Shown: positions 8,811 to 18,106, counted from the first letter of the stretch. The stretch: DNA of 64,000 nt from Clostridium thermosuccinogenes (GCF_002896855.1 NZ_CP021850.1:2939665-3003664), one strand, 5' to 3'. Numbers and translations: made by a program. The notes: generated by a model from the letters alone, not told the origin.

Positions 8811-9248
8811 TCAATCCATTATTCTTTTAAGGATACTGGGATAATTGTTTACAAATAGCTTCATGAATTGAAATTGTTCTGTATCCTCATATTTTACTAT
8901 ATTTAAGCCGCATTCTCCTATTTCATATATTATCGAATTGGGATAAGATAATATGATCGGGGAATGGGTCGCCATCACAAACTGAGAATTATTTTTAACC
9001 AGCTCATGTAAACGGGAAACAAACGTTAATTGCCTTTGCACTGAAAGAGCAGCTTCTGGTTCATCTAAAATGTAAAACCCATTTCCTCTGAACCTGTTTA
9101 AGAAAAGCGAAAGGAATGATTCCCCATGGGACTGTTCATGGAGTGATTTCCCGCCATATGATTCGATTATCTTTTTTGCTGTTGATGGCACAACATCCAT
9201 TTCCTCAATGTTTGTTGCAACATTAAAGAAACTCTCTGCTCTTAAAAA
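8811..9248 (-). pseudogene. C-terminal stump of an AAA-family ATPase (RecF/SMC-like, AAA_21)
   Basis: The ORF from the ATG at 9200 has 129 residues and contains the Walker B segment GFYILDEPEAALS (about residue 42) and the switch region FVMATHSPIILSYP, but no Walker A. Reading upstream in the same frame, family-like sequence FLRAESFFNVATNIEE continues to about 9248 before meeting a stop. This shows that the gene once extended further and has lost its N-terminal half. Full-length relatives carry Walker A about 150 residues earlier. It is therefore a remnant and probably non-functional. About 280 bases without any convincing gene separate it from the RCC1-protein start. Confidence 0.75.
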
Positions 9249-9346
9249 TGTTATTATATCACAACAATTACCAATTCTCTAACAGTTCCGGATTTCTTTG
9301 TGAGTTTATCAAAAAATATACATACAGAACTGATTGTAGAATTATG

Positions 9347-10708
9347 CTACATATTCTTGTTGCCAGCTTTGGCGTGAGCTCTACATATAATTGCTCCTAT
9401 AACAAATCCCCCTAGTGCTGGTATGATCCAACCAAATCCATAGTCAAATCCCGGCAAATACATGTGAGCAAAATCAATTATGGCCTTAATAATTGGGGTT
9501 TCTTTCAAACCTGCCGGTAATGCATTACAAAAATCGAAAGATGCTGCAATAACTGTTAATGTAGTTGTCCACCTATATATCTCTCTTTGCTTATTGATAA
9601 TTGGCGTTAATAATGATAATATGATCAAAACAATTGCCAGTGGATAGAGAAACATAAGTACAGGCAAAGACAGCTGGATGATTTTATTTAATCCAAAATT
9701 AGCAATTATAAAAGAAAAAAAGGTAAATATTAAAGCATATTTATTGTATGAGATTGATTTTGGAAACATTTCGTTAAACATCTGAGAGCATGAAGTAATT
9801 AAACCTATTGCTGTTTTCAAACAGGCAACCGTTACTATTGCAGCCAGCAATACTTTACCTATGAAACCAAAATAATGCTCACTAACCATGGACATAATTT
9901 TCCCTCCGTTGTCAGCACTGCTGACGCTGCCTAAGCTTGTTGCTCCCATATAAGCTAATGATGCATAAATGGCGCTCATCCCAACAAGACACACTAAACC
10001 AGACTTACAGGTTTCAATTGCTTTCCGTTTTGGATTTTTTACTCCTAATCTCTCAATATTTGAAATAATAACAATTGCAAAAGCCAGGGAAGCTAAAGCA
10101 TCCATGGTGTTATACCCATTTAATAACCCTGTGAAAAATGGTTTAGCAATGTAATCCCTCTGTGGTGCATATTGACTTGCTTGTCCCATGGGACTTACAT
10201 ACGTCGCAATTAACAATATTGATAAAAGTACCACAAAAATAGGAGTAAGATATTTGCCAACCCAATCCAGAATCCTTCCCGGCTTAAGTGAAAAATAAAG
10301 GGTAACAGCAAAGAAGATTAATGAAAATACAAATAATCCAATTTGAAGATGTTTCTCATCAATAAAAGGGTTCAAACCTACCTCAAATGCAACAGTTGCA
10401 GTGCGTGGAATAGCAAATAAAGGTCCAATGGTTAAATACAGCATACATGTAAATAAAACTGGATATATCCTGCCAACAGGCTTTGCTAAATCAAATAAAT
10501 TTACGCTTTGAGCAAGGGTTGCTGCAATAACTCCTAACAATGGAAGCCCTACTCCGGTAATTAAAAATCCAATTGTCGCATGTAATGTGTTTTTACCGGC
10601 CAACTGCCCCATTTGAACAGGAAATATCAAATTGCCTGCCCCAAAAAATAGCCCAAATAATAATGACCCTATTAATAAATTCGATTTAAAACCAAGCTTT
10701 TCTTTCAT
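9347..10708 (-). CDS. brnQ: branched-chain amino acid:cation symporter (LIVCS family)
   Basis: This is a 453-residue, about 12-helix transporter that imports Leu/Ile/Val with Na+ or H+. The N-terminus LLFGLFFGAGNLIFPVQMGQLAG and the segment TIGPLFAIPRTATVAFEVG near residue 100 are the family signature. The ATG at 10708 follows AGGGAG by about 8 bases. It stands alone. I looked upstream for a T-box leader (regulation by uncharged tRNA is common for this gene in Bacillota) and saw no T-box consensus, so control may be by another route. Confidence 0.92.
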   Translation of the reverse strand: MKEKLGFKSNLLIGSLLFGLFFGAGNLIFPVQMGQLAGKNTLHATIGFLITGVGLPLLGVIAATLAQSVNLFDLAKPVGRIYPVLFTCMLYLTIGPLFAIPRTATVAFEVGLNPFIDEKHLQIGLFVFSLIFFAVTLYFSLKPGRILDWVGKYLTPIFVVLLSILLIATYVSPMGQASQYAPQRDYIAKPFFTGLLNGYNTMDALASLAFAIVIISNIERLGVKNPKRKAIETCKSGLVCLVGMSAIYASLAYMGATSLGSVSSADNGGKIMSMVSEHYFGFIGKVLLAAIVTVACLKTAIGLITSCSQMFNEMFPKSISYNKYALIFTFFSFIIANFGLNKIIQLSLPVLMFLYPLAIVLIILSLLTPIINKQREIYRWTTTLTVIAASFDFCNALPAGLKETPIIKAIIDFAHMYLPGFDYGFGWIIPALGGFVIGAIICRAHAKAGNKNM

Positions 10709-11044
10709 AATTAAACTCCCTGTATATTAAAATTAAAGTAAATAATATTGCTTTTAACACTAACAAAACTAAATATATTTTTCCAACGAAATAGCTTTTA
10801 TAGGTAAAAACATAATTTTGATTGTAGACAAATTCGGCAAAACTTGCAAGAAGCATAAGTAAATTTAGGATATAAGAATGCATTTATTGAATGACTCATA
10901 CATCCTATCTCTTACCTTTCCCAATTTTTATGCTCATTTTGCCACAAAAATATACCCACGACTTGTTCCTATGAACGCATATCGAGGGTATAAACCAGTG
11001 GGCGGAATTACCACAAAACAATGCCATATGTATATCGCTTCCTG
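10709..11044. other. intergenic region upstream of brnQ
   Basis: This 336-base AT-rich stretch lies between the brnQ start and the stop of the DinB-like gene. It must hold the brnQ promoter. A 65-residue hydrophobic minus-strand frame (10686-10883) overlaps the brnQ start, lacks a good ribosome site and is not accepted as a gene. No clear operator, riboswitch or terminator was seen. Confidence 0.5.
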
Positions 11045-11698
11045 TTACCTCTTAATCCTATTCTTAATCCGAAGGCTTGCCTCCACATGCATAATCCAGT
11101 GTCTTGATAAAGGCATTTGTATCAGTCCCTTGACATCCTTATTGCACCAGTAATCAACCAGCCATATTGCCCGTTCATCTGAACTTACAACATTCAGGTC
11201 CAGGATTCTACGTTTATCCGTTTCACCAAACTTTCTTCTAAGCTCAGCGGAATCAATTGATTTCAGCCATTCATCAGTGGATGCTTTCACTGCTGCGATA
11301 TATTCATACAAAGCATCCAAATTCAAGCACTTTGAAAATTCGGAAATCTGTTCTTTTACAAGCTCATTTCCTGTTGTAATAATAGGTGAATTCATTCTCT
11401 TCTGATAATTCCCCTTAAAGAAAACCTGCCCGTCATTTTTAATCAACGTATTAACGACAATATCCTCAATTCTGAAGATGTGCCACAGGGAATATGCAAT
11501 AGTCTTGCTATGATAACCTTCGGCATTTATAAATGGAATTGCGTAATAATCTTTTTCTTCCAGCTCATCTCTCCAGGAAACAGCCTCCTGCATCAGTGTT
11601 TCCCGAAGCTGCAAAAGCGTATTTATTCCTTCCGGGAACGATGCCTTGCACAGCTGCTTTTGCATTGCCTTGTTCATTTCCGACCATTCTTTGTCCAA
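11045..11698 (-). CDS. DinB-like (DinB/YfiT superfamily) protein
   Basis: This 217-residue protein has the four-helix-bundle pattern of the DinB superfamily: SLWHIFRIEDIVVNTLI near residue 70 and LSRHWIMHVEASLRI near the C-terminus supply histidines placed like the metal ligands of that fold. It starts with TTG at 11696-11698, preceded by a GGGGG ribosome site about 10 bases upstream. The first ATG (11677) has no comparable site. Members act as metal-dependent thiol transferases or are uncharacterised stress proteins, so no reaction can be assigned. It is a single gene. Confidence 0.7.
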   Translation of the reverse strand: MDKEWSEMNKAMQKQLCKASFPEGINTLLQLRETLMQEAVSWRDELEEKDYYAIPFINAEGYHSKTIAYSLWHIFRIEDIVVNTLIKNDGQVFFKGNYQKRMNSPIITTGNELVKEQISEFSKCLNLDALYEYIAAVKASTDEWLKSIDSAELRRKFGETDKRRILDLNVVSSDERAIWLVDYWCNKDVKGLIQMPLSRHWIMHVEASLRIKNRIKR

Positions 11699-11863
11699 TA
11701 TAATTGACCCCCTTTATCTTACCATCCAATCCCCTCACTTCACCCTATTAAATCGGTTAAGTTGCCAGATTAGACACCATCTAATCCCCTCACTCCGTTT
11801 GAGTTCGGAACCTGAATGTCCTTCTATTCACTTCCTTCCGGCACCCAATGAAATAAAGGAACT

Positions 11864-12610
11864 TTATACCTCCAGCATTTTTATAAAATCATCGATACTA
11901 TATTGAAGCAGGCATGCATTTCTATGAAGCTCCAAGGGATTCGTTTCCTTCGTGTTGAAACCGTCAAAAGAAGTAAAAGCAAGAAGGGTGCCAAATTCCA
12001 TTAACCAGTCTATGTTCTCCTTTTTATAGAGGCCAAAAGGATATGCAAATACCTTCTTTGTTGTAACAAAGGCTTCGCACCTGTTTAAGTCCTCCAGGAT
12101 GATATCTTTGTCTTCAGTTTGTAAAGCAGATTCCATTCCTTTTCTAGTATGAAGCAAATTAGTATGATTACAGTATTCAAAGACGTCGTCCATGCTTAAA
12201 AGCTCATCCTTGGACATGCAAACGGAGTAATCCTTCGTATACTCTTGTGCTTCATCAAAAAGCCAGCCTAATACTACGAAACTAACCGCATTAAAATTAT
12301 ATTTCTTCAGAATTGGATAAGCATTTAACAGCACCGATTTGTAAGCATCATCAAAAGTCAGAAGAACAGACTTTTCTGGGATTGGTTTGTCATTATAATA
12401 AAAATCAATCACTTGCTTTATTGTCAGAGTAGTATATCCATTCTCATATAGATAGGCCATCTGTTTTTCAAATTCATCCTTAAAGCAAAAAAGCTCTTCA
12501 GGAAGAACATCGTGATAATCTTGTTTTACTTTGATCCCTTTGTATTGCTGTCTGTCGTATCCTTCTCTATCAATTATTTCATGGTACATTAATGTATGAA
12601 ATCCATTCAT
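11864..12610 (-). CDS. polysaccharide deacetylase family protein (NodB fold)
   Basis: This 248-residue protein of carbohydrate esterase family 4 type contains MYHEI near the start, the catalytic TFDDAY motif at residues 85-90 and a metal-ligand-like stretch NHTNLLHTRKG near residue 145. There is no signal peptide, so it may be cytoplasmic or exported by another route. The ATG at 12610 is chosen because AGGAGG lies 6 bases upstream; the open frame extends 39 codons further through what looks like the promoter. A dispersed repeat containing a TATAAT box precedes it. It likely removes acetyl groups from N-acetylated sugars of the cell wall or a surface polysaccharide. Confidence 0.82.
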   Translation of the reverse strand: MNGFHTLMYHEIIDREGYDRQQYKGIKVKQDYHDVLPEELFCFKDEFEKQMAYLYENGYTTLTIKQVIDFYYNDKPIPEKSVLLTFDDAYKSVLLNAYPILKKYNFNAVSFVVLGWLFDEAQEYTKDYSVCMSKDELLSMDDVFEYCNHTNLLHTRKGMESALQTEDKDIILEDLNRCEAFVTTKKVFAYPFGLYKKENIDWLMEFGTLLAFTSFDGFNTKETNPLELHRNACLLQYSIDDFIKMLEV

Positions 12611-12625
12611 GGTAGTCCTCCTGAG

Positions 12626-12746
12626 TTTATACTTCCATTGAAACTTATATTGTTCATTATAACAACAATTTATTATGAAATCGACTGTAAATATGTAAGA
12701 TTTATCCTGTATCCTTGACCCGATCATCTTTAAGGTGTAAATATAT
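12626..12746 (-). repeat. upstream repeat copy 1 (shared with 14167-14283)
   Basis: About 120 bases that align with 14167-14283 over most of their length. Shared landmarks, read on the minus strand, are TAATATATTTAC, GGGTCAAGGA, TCGA/CCGA, TATAATGAA and CAATGGAA. Each copy lies directly upstream of a minus-strand gene, and each contains TATAAT at the same relative place. It may be a duplicated promoter region or a small mobile repeat. Confidence 0.65.
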
Positions 12747-13080
12747 TACATCAACCCATTAAAATAATGATGATCAAGCAAATTAATCGGACACAGCATA
12801 GAGGTTTTTTATGTCCATAAAATCATGTTAAGGTCAATATCTCATATTCTTATAGTTTTGGTATGCCATAAACTAGTTCCCCCATAATCATCTCCTAGCA
12901 GATTATAACACTAAATCTGCAATATTCCATCTAAAAATAACTGAACTCAAATATATCGATTAGCCGTCAAGTTAATCATATCTGAAGTTTCGTACTACAT
13001 TATGTTCTATCCAACGTCAATACCTTTTCGGCTTTTAGTTTTCTATACATCATTTTACTAGAAAACAGTGGTAATGATTA
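12747..13080. other. intergenic region without recognised gene
   Basis: This AT-rich stretch of 334 bases lies between the upstream repeat and the hydrolase stop at 13081. No open frame of interest, no clear hairpin terminator and no motif was recognised. Confidence 0.5.
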
Positions 13081-14127
13081 TTATTCATTATTTTCTTTTA
13101 TCCGTACAGCTAATTGGGCGAATTTTTCAGGTTCCTCAAAATGAGGGAAATGTGCTGATTCTTCAAACCATATGATTTCTTTTTTAGGAGCGGTTATATA
13201 ATTATAATAATTTTCTACCAAAATAGAAGGAGTATTATAATCATATCTGCCTACACAAAAGTAAATGGGTACTTTCACTTCAGGTAGATCTCTTATGAAA
13301 TCTACGTCACTATAATGTCCCCACATGGTATCTACGGTAAATTTACTTCCCAAAGCAAATTTTAGTCCATCAATGCCTGTATATTCAGGAGAAAAAATAC
13401 TTGAGAGAATGATATCTTTTAAGGTATTTATCTTTCTTTCCACACCCCCATATTTCCCAAGCCATTTTCTTTGTGTCATCGTATCTCTAACTATGTTTTT
13501 GTATGGTGGCCGTCCGATTTTCTTCAAATCCTCTAATGCTTTTTTATTATTCTCTTTTTGAGCCATCTCAAAAACAAAGTCATAAGAAATCACATCATTA
13601 TCAATCCCATTTACTACTTGTCCAATACTTATAAATGCAGTGATTTTTTCCGGATACCGATCTACGATATATAAGCCTAATTCACTCCCCCAGGAATGAC
13701 CGGCTAAATATATTTTTTCTTTGTTAAACTTCTTACATAGATAGTCTATCAGTTCTTTACAGTCTTTAATAAACTGCTCTCTGTTCATCGTTTCTTTAGG
13801 GATATTAAAGGAAAATGTCTTTCCAGCTCCTCTTTGATCCCAATTGACAACAATAAAGCTATCCTCCAGTTTCTCCTGATATTTTCTTGCATATGAGATT
13901 TGTGCGTATCCTGGTCCTCCATGTAAAAATAGAAGTATTGGATTATTAATATCTCTACCTCTTACCATTATATACTGCTCTATTCCACCTATTTCCACCT
14001 TTTGAATTGATGCAACACTGTTATTCCCTTCAATTTGTGGTGTTCTGGATGGTATAAAAAATACAAGTAATAAGAATATTATTAAAATAACTAAAGTTAT
14101 CTGAAAAAACTTTTTTATTCCTTTCAT
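13081..14127 (-). CDS. membrane-anchored alpha/beta hydrolase, proline iminopeptidase-like
   Basis: This 348-residue protein has one N-terminal membrane segment (residues 7-26) followed by an alpha/beta hydrolase domain outside the membrane. HGGPG (69-73) forms the oxyanion hole, GHSWGSELG (nucleophile Ser about 145) the elbow, and GRYDYNTP (Asp about 296) and SAHFPHFEEP (His about 326 or 329) complete the triad. HGGPG and WDQRGAG are typical of prolyl aminopeptidases (MEROPS S33), but the substrate may differ. It is a single gene preceded by the repeat at 14167-14283. Confidence 0.85.
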   Translation of the reverse strand: MKGIKKFFQITLVILIIFLLLVFFIPSRTPQIEGNNSVASIQKVEIGGIEQYIMVRGRDINNPILLFLHGGPGYAQISYARKYQEKLEDSFIVVNWDQRGAGKTFSFNIPKETMNREQFIKDCKELIDYLCKKFNKEKIYLAGHSWGSELGLYIVDRYPEKITAFISIGQVVNGIDNDVISYDFVFEMAQKENNKKALEDLKKIGRPPYKNIVRDTMTQRKWLGKYGGVERKINTLKDIILSSIFSPEYTGIDGLKFALGSKFTVDTMWGHYSDVDFIRDLPEVKVPIYFCVGRYDYNTPSILVENYYNYITAPKKEIIWFEESAHFPHFEEPEKFAQLAVRIKENNE

Positions 14128-14166
14128 ATAATCTCCTATTTGCTTACTGTTTCCAATTTCTATAAT

Positions 14167-14283
14167 TTATATTTCCATTGAATTCTTACATTCATTCATT
14201 ATAGCGCCTATAAAATCGGCTATAAAAATGTGAAACTTATCCGACCTCCTTGACCCTATCACCTTCAAAGCGTAAATATATTA
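14167..14283 (-). repeat. upstream repeat copy 2 (shared with 12626-12746)
   Basis: This is the second copy of the upstream repeat, ending against the left end of the IS66 copy at 14291. It includes GGGTCAAGGA, a TATAATGAA box and CAATGGAA, in the same order as copy 1. It probably carries the promoter of the hydrolase gene at 13081-14127. Confidence 0.65.
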
Positions 14284-14340
14284 CCTACTTGTAAGCGTCA
14301 AATAGCCCCCACCTTTGATTTAGCAGGGGCATAATATATA

Positions 14341-15912
14341 TTATTTATTGGGCACTTTGCAATGACCCGGAAGATTTGCTGACCATGGCAACAAGGTGTC
14401 TAATGCATGTTGATCCTTGATATTTATATTCGGTAGACGTTCAAAGAGATAAGTAAGATATTCAAACGGGTTCAACCCATTCTCTTTTGCCGTCTCCACA
14501 ATACTGTAAATTGTTGCGCTGGCATTGGCTCCTTTAGGCGTGTTGCTAAACAGCCAATTCTTCCTCCCGATTACAAAAGGCTTTATCGACCGTTCACTTC
14601 GGTTGTTATCAATCTCTAGCCTGCCGTCCAGCATAAAGGCCTCCAGCTTGTCCCACTGGTTCCGGCAGTATTGGATTGCTTTTCCTAATGAACTTTTGGG
14701 AGTTACTCTTGGACTCCAGTATTTGAGCCATTCCTTGAATTTATCAAGCACTGGTCGGCTGTGTTTCAATCGGCCCTCATATCTTTCTTCCGGTGTAACA
14801 TCATGAAGCATTTTTTCTATCTCAAACAAGTTATTGCAAAATGCCAAACCTTCTTCTGTTACTGTGGGCTTGTCATCTTTTTTTGGAGGCATGGCTTTTA
14901 AGGCGTCGACAAAATAACGCCTTGCATGTGCCCAGCAACCAACCTGGATGATTCCGGGCATGCCACTATAACCATCATACCCATCCGTATGAAGGTAACC
15001 TTTGAATCCTTCAAGAAATTTTTTAGGATGTTTGCCAGCCCTGGTAGTTTGGTAGTCATAAAGAATAATCGGAGGCCCTTCCCGGCCGGTCCGGTATAGC
15101 CACATGTAGGAGGTTGAATCTGCGGCTCGCCCGGGTTCCTTGAGTACTTGGAGGGTAGTATCATCGGAATGGAGGATGTCCCTTTGCTGCAAGTGTTCCC
15201 GCATTCGTTCATATATCGGCCGCAGCCACCTGTCGGAGCTTTGTATCATCCAGTTCGCCATGGTTTGCCTGGATATTTCAATCCCCATCCTCTCCCAGTC
15301 CTGCTCTTGACGATAAAGAGGAAGCCCTTTTACAAATTTCTCCGTCATTACATGAGCTATGGCGGATGCCGAAGCCAGGCTTCCAGGAAGTGCCGGCTTT
15401 GGCATTGGGGCTGTTACTATCGGTGTAGATATTTCATTCTTCTCGCAATTACGGCAGCCATATACATACTGCACATGTTCCTTTACACGCACCTGAGCCG
15501 GAATAATTTCTATTTCCCGCCTTACTTCCTTGCTCATTTCATGCAGTTTGCCGCCACAGCAATCACAAACCTGCTCTTCTTCAGGCAAGCGATACTCTAT
15601 GGTCTCTACAGGAATGTCTTTAAGCATTTCTTCTCTGTGCCCCTGCTTTTTACGACGTTTATATGTAATTTCCTCTAATGTTGGTTCGGGAACTGCAGGC
15701 TTGGCTTCTGATTCCGCCTCGTTGAAAAGATTTAGCTGTTCAGGGACTTCCGTCTTTTCACTTGAACGCCCAAAAAGCTTATGCTGATGCAGCCGGAATT
15801 GTTCTTCAAACCATTTGAGTTTTGCTTCAAGCTCGGCTTTTTCCTGCTTCAATATTTCAATTTCTGTTTGGAGTTTTTCTATTGTAACCGTTGATTTCAC
15901 TGTGTTTTCCAT
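14341..15912 (-). CDS. tnpC: IS66 transposase TnpC (copy 1)
   Basis: This is a 523-residue DDE transposase. It has a coiled coil at residues 10-45, LFGRSSEK at about 46-53, zinc-binding cysteines CDCCGG (about 115) and CRNC (about 152), and catalytic D in LHSDDTTLQVL, D in LHTDGYDGY and E in NNRSERSIKPFV. It is intact and identical in sequence to the proteins encoded at 27473 and 41566. Confidence 0.94.
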   Translation of the reverse strand: MENTVKSTVTIEKLQTEIEILKQEKAELEAKLKWFEEQFRLHQHKLFGRSSEKTEVPEQLNLFNEAESEAKPAVPEPTLEEITYKRRKKQGHREEMLKDIPVETIEYRLPEEEQVCDCCGGKLHEMSKEVRREIEIIPAQVRVKEHVQYVYGCRNCEKNEISTPIVTAPMPKPALPGSLASASAIAHVMTEKFVKGLPLYRQEQDWERMGIEISRQTMANWMIQSSDRWLRPIYERMREHLQQRDILHSDDTTLQVLKEPGRAADSTSYMWLYRTGREGPPIILYDYQTTRAGKHPKKFLEGFKGYLHTDGYDGYSGMPGIIQVGCWAHARRYFVDALKAMPPKKDDKPTVTEEGLAFCNNLFEIEKMLHDVTPEERYEGRLKHSRPVLDKFKEWLKYWSPRVTPKSSLGKAIQYCRNQWDKLEAFMLDGRLEIDNNRSERSIKPFVIGRKNWLFSNTPKGANASATIYSIVETAKENGLNPFEYLTYLFERLPNINIKDQHALDTLLPWSANLPGHCKVPNK

Positions 15913-15989
15913 AATTTTATTATATCATTTTTCTACGGTTTTTTCCAGGAAAATGATAAAAAATATAAATATTTTTGTCTTGAAAGTAT

Positions 15990-16346
15990 TCATATTACTG
16001 CACTTACTGTCACTTTTTTGTGTGCCTGCTTCTGCTCCAAGGATAGTCCATCCAGCAGCCAACCCAGTTCACGGACACCAACCTTCATTGGAGTGCCGCA
16101 ACTTTCTTTAGGCCATTGGAATTTGCCTTTTTCAAGCCTCCGGTAATATAGCCAGAAACCATTATGTTCCCATTGGAGGATTTTAAGCTTATCACGTTTT
16201 TTATTGCAGAACACAAATAGACAAGACGAGAAGGGGTCTAATGCGAAGCTTTGCTGGACGATGGCAGCCAGGCCATCGATAGACTTACGCATGTCGGTAC
16301 TTCCACAGGCAAGGTAGACCTTGTCGGTGCCGGCTATGCTCAGCAT
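15990..16346 (-). CDS. tnpB: IS66 accessory protein TnpB (copy 1)
   Basis: This 118-residue protein has the IS66 Orf2 signature STDMRKSIDGLAAIVQQSF and LFVFCNKKRDKLKIL. Its start overlaps the tnpA stop by 7 bases. It is identical to the other two type-B copies. Confidence 0.93.
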   Translation of the reverse strand: MLSIAGTDKVYLACGSTDMRKSIDGLAAIVQQSFALDPFSSCLFVFCNKKRDKLKILQWEHNGFWLYYRRLEKGKFQWPKESCGTPMKVGVRELGWLLDGLSLEQKQAHKKVTVSAVI

Positions 16347-16660
16347 AATTCCCTCAGCACCATTAGCACATCCAACAGATGCTTCTGGTCAAAGCCTGGT
16401 TTGACTTGAACTTCAGCTGGGCCAAATTTGATTTCGATTGATTGGCCTTTGCCTGTATGCTCTTTATGATCTACTTCTACCGGAATCCATTTGGGAGATT
16501 CTGATTGTATGATTCCGTTTTGTCTTTCTTTTCTCAACCAGTAGCTTAACTGACGAAGACTTATCCCCGCGGATTTGCAAAATGAAGTTTGCGTCTGTCC
16601 GCTGGATTTGTACTCTGCAATTATGGATGCCCATTTTTGATAAAGATCTGCTTTGGTCAT
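16340..16660 (-). CDS. tnpA: IS66 accessory protein TnpA (copy 1)
   Basis: This is the 106-residue small helix-turn-helix type protein of IS66 elements (SGQTQTSFCKSAGISLRQL, then SYWLRKERQ). GGAGG lies 10 bases before the ATG. It is identical to the copies at 29472 and 40818. Confidence 0.88.
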   Translation of the reverse strand: MTKADLYQKWASIIAEYKSSGQTQTSFCKSAGISLRQLSYWLRKERQNGIIQSESPKWIPVEVDHKEHTGKGQSIEIKFGPAEVQVKPGFDQKHLLDVLMVLRELC

Positions 16661-16744
16661 AAAGTTATACCTCCAGTATATTTTCTGGAGAGATTATCTC
16701 ATAAGCCTGTTTGCATTTAAATGTGGGTATTATTTACCGCTTAC

Positions 16745-16875
16745 AATGGAACAGTATTTTCTACGATGAAAAGCTAACAAGCGCAATCATTGATAGAATT
16801 ATTCATCACAGCCACTTAATTGTATTTGAAGGTTCAAGTAATCGTTTAGAGAACTCCTTGATGAAAGTACGATAA
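16745..16875 (+). pseudogene. 3' remnant of an IS21-family helper ATPase gene (istB)
   Basis: Directly at the right end of the IS66 copy, a plus-strand frame reads WNSIFYDEKLTSAIIDRI, then HHSHLIVFEGSSNRLENSLM, and ends at a TAA at 16873-16875. The DR..HHSHLIVFEG stretch is typical of the C-terminus of IstB helper ATPases. Everything upstream was replaced by the IS66 copy. After the stop, two short related sequences (TGCATTTTTCTTGTCA, TGCATTTCTAGTTGACA, about 16918-16960) could be the transposase sites of an IS21 right end. Confidence 0.75.
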
Positions 16876-17161
16876 AAATTCATACCTTATATTAACAAAA
16901 TTGGATTGCTTGGGTGCTGCATTTTTCTTGTCATTTTGATGCATTTCTAGTTGACAAAACACAGTTATATATTCTAAGCTACTTGCATTTTGGGTTGAAA
17001 CAGGCAATTTTAAACCTACAGCAAACTTACACCCTCAAGGTAAATGTTTTATGTTTTCTTAGCAAAATATATGTGCTATAATTATTCATTGGCTTCAAAA
17101 GGAAGTTAATATGAGCAATTTGAGCCTGATTTATGCAAGTTATTAAGAAAGGCATGATTTT

Positions 17162-17911
17162 ATGAAATTGAAAAAGCTGCTTAGTTATACACGTAGAGCA
17201 CTGGATGATTATAACATGATTGATGATGGGGATAAAATTGCTATTGGAATCTCCGGTGGCAAGGACAGTCTGACACTGTTGTATGCTTTATCTCATTTAA
17301 GGCGTTTCTATCCAAAAAAGTTTGATATTGAAGCGATAACGGTCAGCATGGGCTTTAAGAATATGGATTTTTCACCCGTTGAGCAACTTTGCAAAGAGCT
17401 TGGTGTTAATTATACAGTAGTAGAAACACAAATAGCTGATATTATTTTTTCGCACCGAAAGGAGACAAACCCCTGCTCCCTCTGCGCCAAGATGCGCAAA
17501 GGCGCATTTAACATCAAAGCAAAGGAGCTTGGTTGCAATAAAGAAGCATATGCCCACCATTATGATGATGTAATAGAAACCATGATGATGTCCTTGATTT
17601 ATGAAGGAAGATTCTACTGCTTTTCTCCTGTTACATATCTTAGCAAATCAGATATAACCTTAATCAGACCGCTAATATATGTACATGAGGCAGACATAAA
17701 GGGCTTCCGCAATGCATATAACCTGCCAGTCATTAAAAATCCGTGTCCAGTTGATGGTTATACCAAGCGCCAATATACAAAGGAGTTAATAAAAACCCTG
17801 AACTCTGAAAACCATGGACTTAAGGAACGGCTTTTCCATGCTATTCAGACGAGTAATATACCAGGTTGGAATAAGTCGGATTTATTGCTAAATACTAAGC
17901 CTACTCGATAG
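17162..17911 (+). CDS. ttcA: TtcA-like PP-loop tRNA 2-thiocytidine synthetase
   Basis: This 249-residue ATP-pyrophosphatase-fold enzyme likely thiolates cytidine 32 of tRNA. The PP-loop SGGKDS lies at residues 31-36, the cluster cysteines CSLC at about 104-107, and a further NPCPVDG Cys at about 194; these three cysteines are the usual Fe-S ligands of TtcA-type enzymes. KAKELGCNKEAYAHHYDDVIETM is the second nucleotide contact. The ATG at 17162 has AAAGG about 11 bases upstream. A TATAAT at 17077-17082 may be the -10 box, with a weak -35 upstream. Shorter than E. coli TtcA (about 310 residues) but complete. It could be a related thiolase rather than TtcA itself. Confidence 0.82.
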   Translation: MKLKKLLSYTRRALDDYNMIDDGDKIAIGISGGKDSLTLLYALSHLRRFYPKKFDIEAITVSMGFKNMDFSPVEQLCKELGVNYTVVETQIADIIFSHRKETNPCSLCAKMRKGAFNIKAKELGCNKEAYAHHYDDVIETMMMSLIYEGRFYCFSPVTYLSKSDITLIRPLIYVHEADIKGFRNAYNLPVIKNPCPVDGYTKRQYTKELIKTLNSENHGLKERLFHAIQTSNIPGWNKSDLLLNTKPTR

Positions 17912-18106
17912 CTACAGTGATATCGCCTGCTATATATTATCAGGCACAAGTTATTAAGCTTAAGCCTACTGTTTTGATAATCTTCAATTAGTTTTTTCTA
18001 TCTCTTTATGAGGCTTAGTTTTTACATATGTTTTAGAACTCTTATTTTTTAGCTTAGATTTGATAGAAAGACACCAAATGAGAAAGCAATAAAATTAAAA
18101 CTTTGA

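Larger units (their letters stand above)
14291..16744 (-). mobile_element. IS66-family insertion sequence, type B, copy 1
   Basis: This 2454-bp element has ends starting GTAAGCG and related subterminal sequence (CCCCCACCTTTGATTT at the left, CCCACATTTAAATG read from the right). It carries intact tnpA, tnpB and tnpC on the minus strand, giving the same proteins as the copies at 27423 and 40734. The 8 bases flanking the left end (ACCTACTT) and right end (AATGGAAC) do not match. There is thus no target duplication, which points to recombination between copies or deletion next to the element. The right flank is a truncated istB gene. Confidence 0.93.

Noticed and set aside
8617-8814. 65-residue minus-strand frame downstream of the ATPase stump
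   Set aside because: It has no ribosome site and no family resemblance, and it overlaps the ATPase stop.
10709-11044. Possible T-box leader for brnQ
   Set aside because: I could not find the T-box consensus or a following terminator in the right orientation.
15148-15678. 176-residue plus-strand frame inside IS66 copies (also at 28280 and 41800)
   Set aside because: It lies antisense to tnpC in all three copies, has low-complexity composition and no ribosome site. It is a shadow of the transposase gene.
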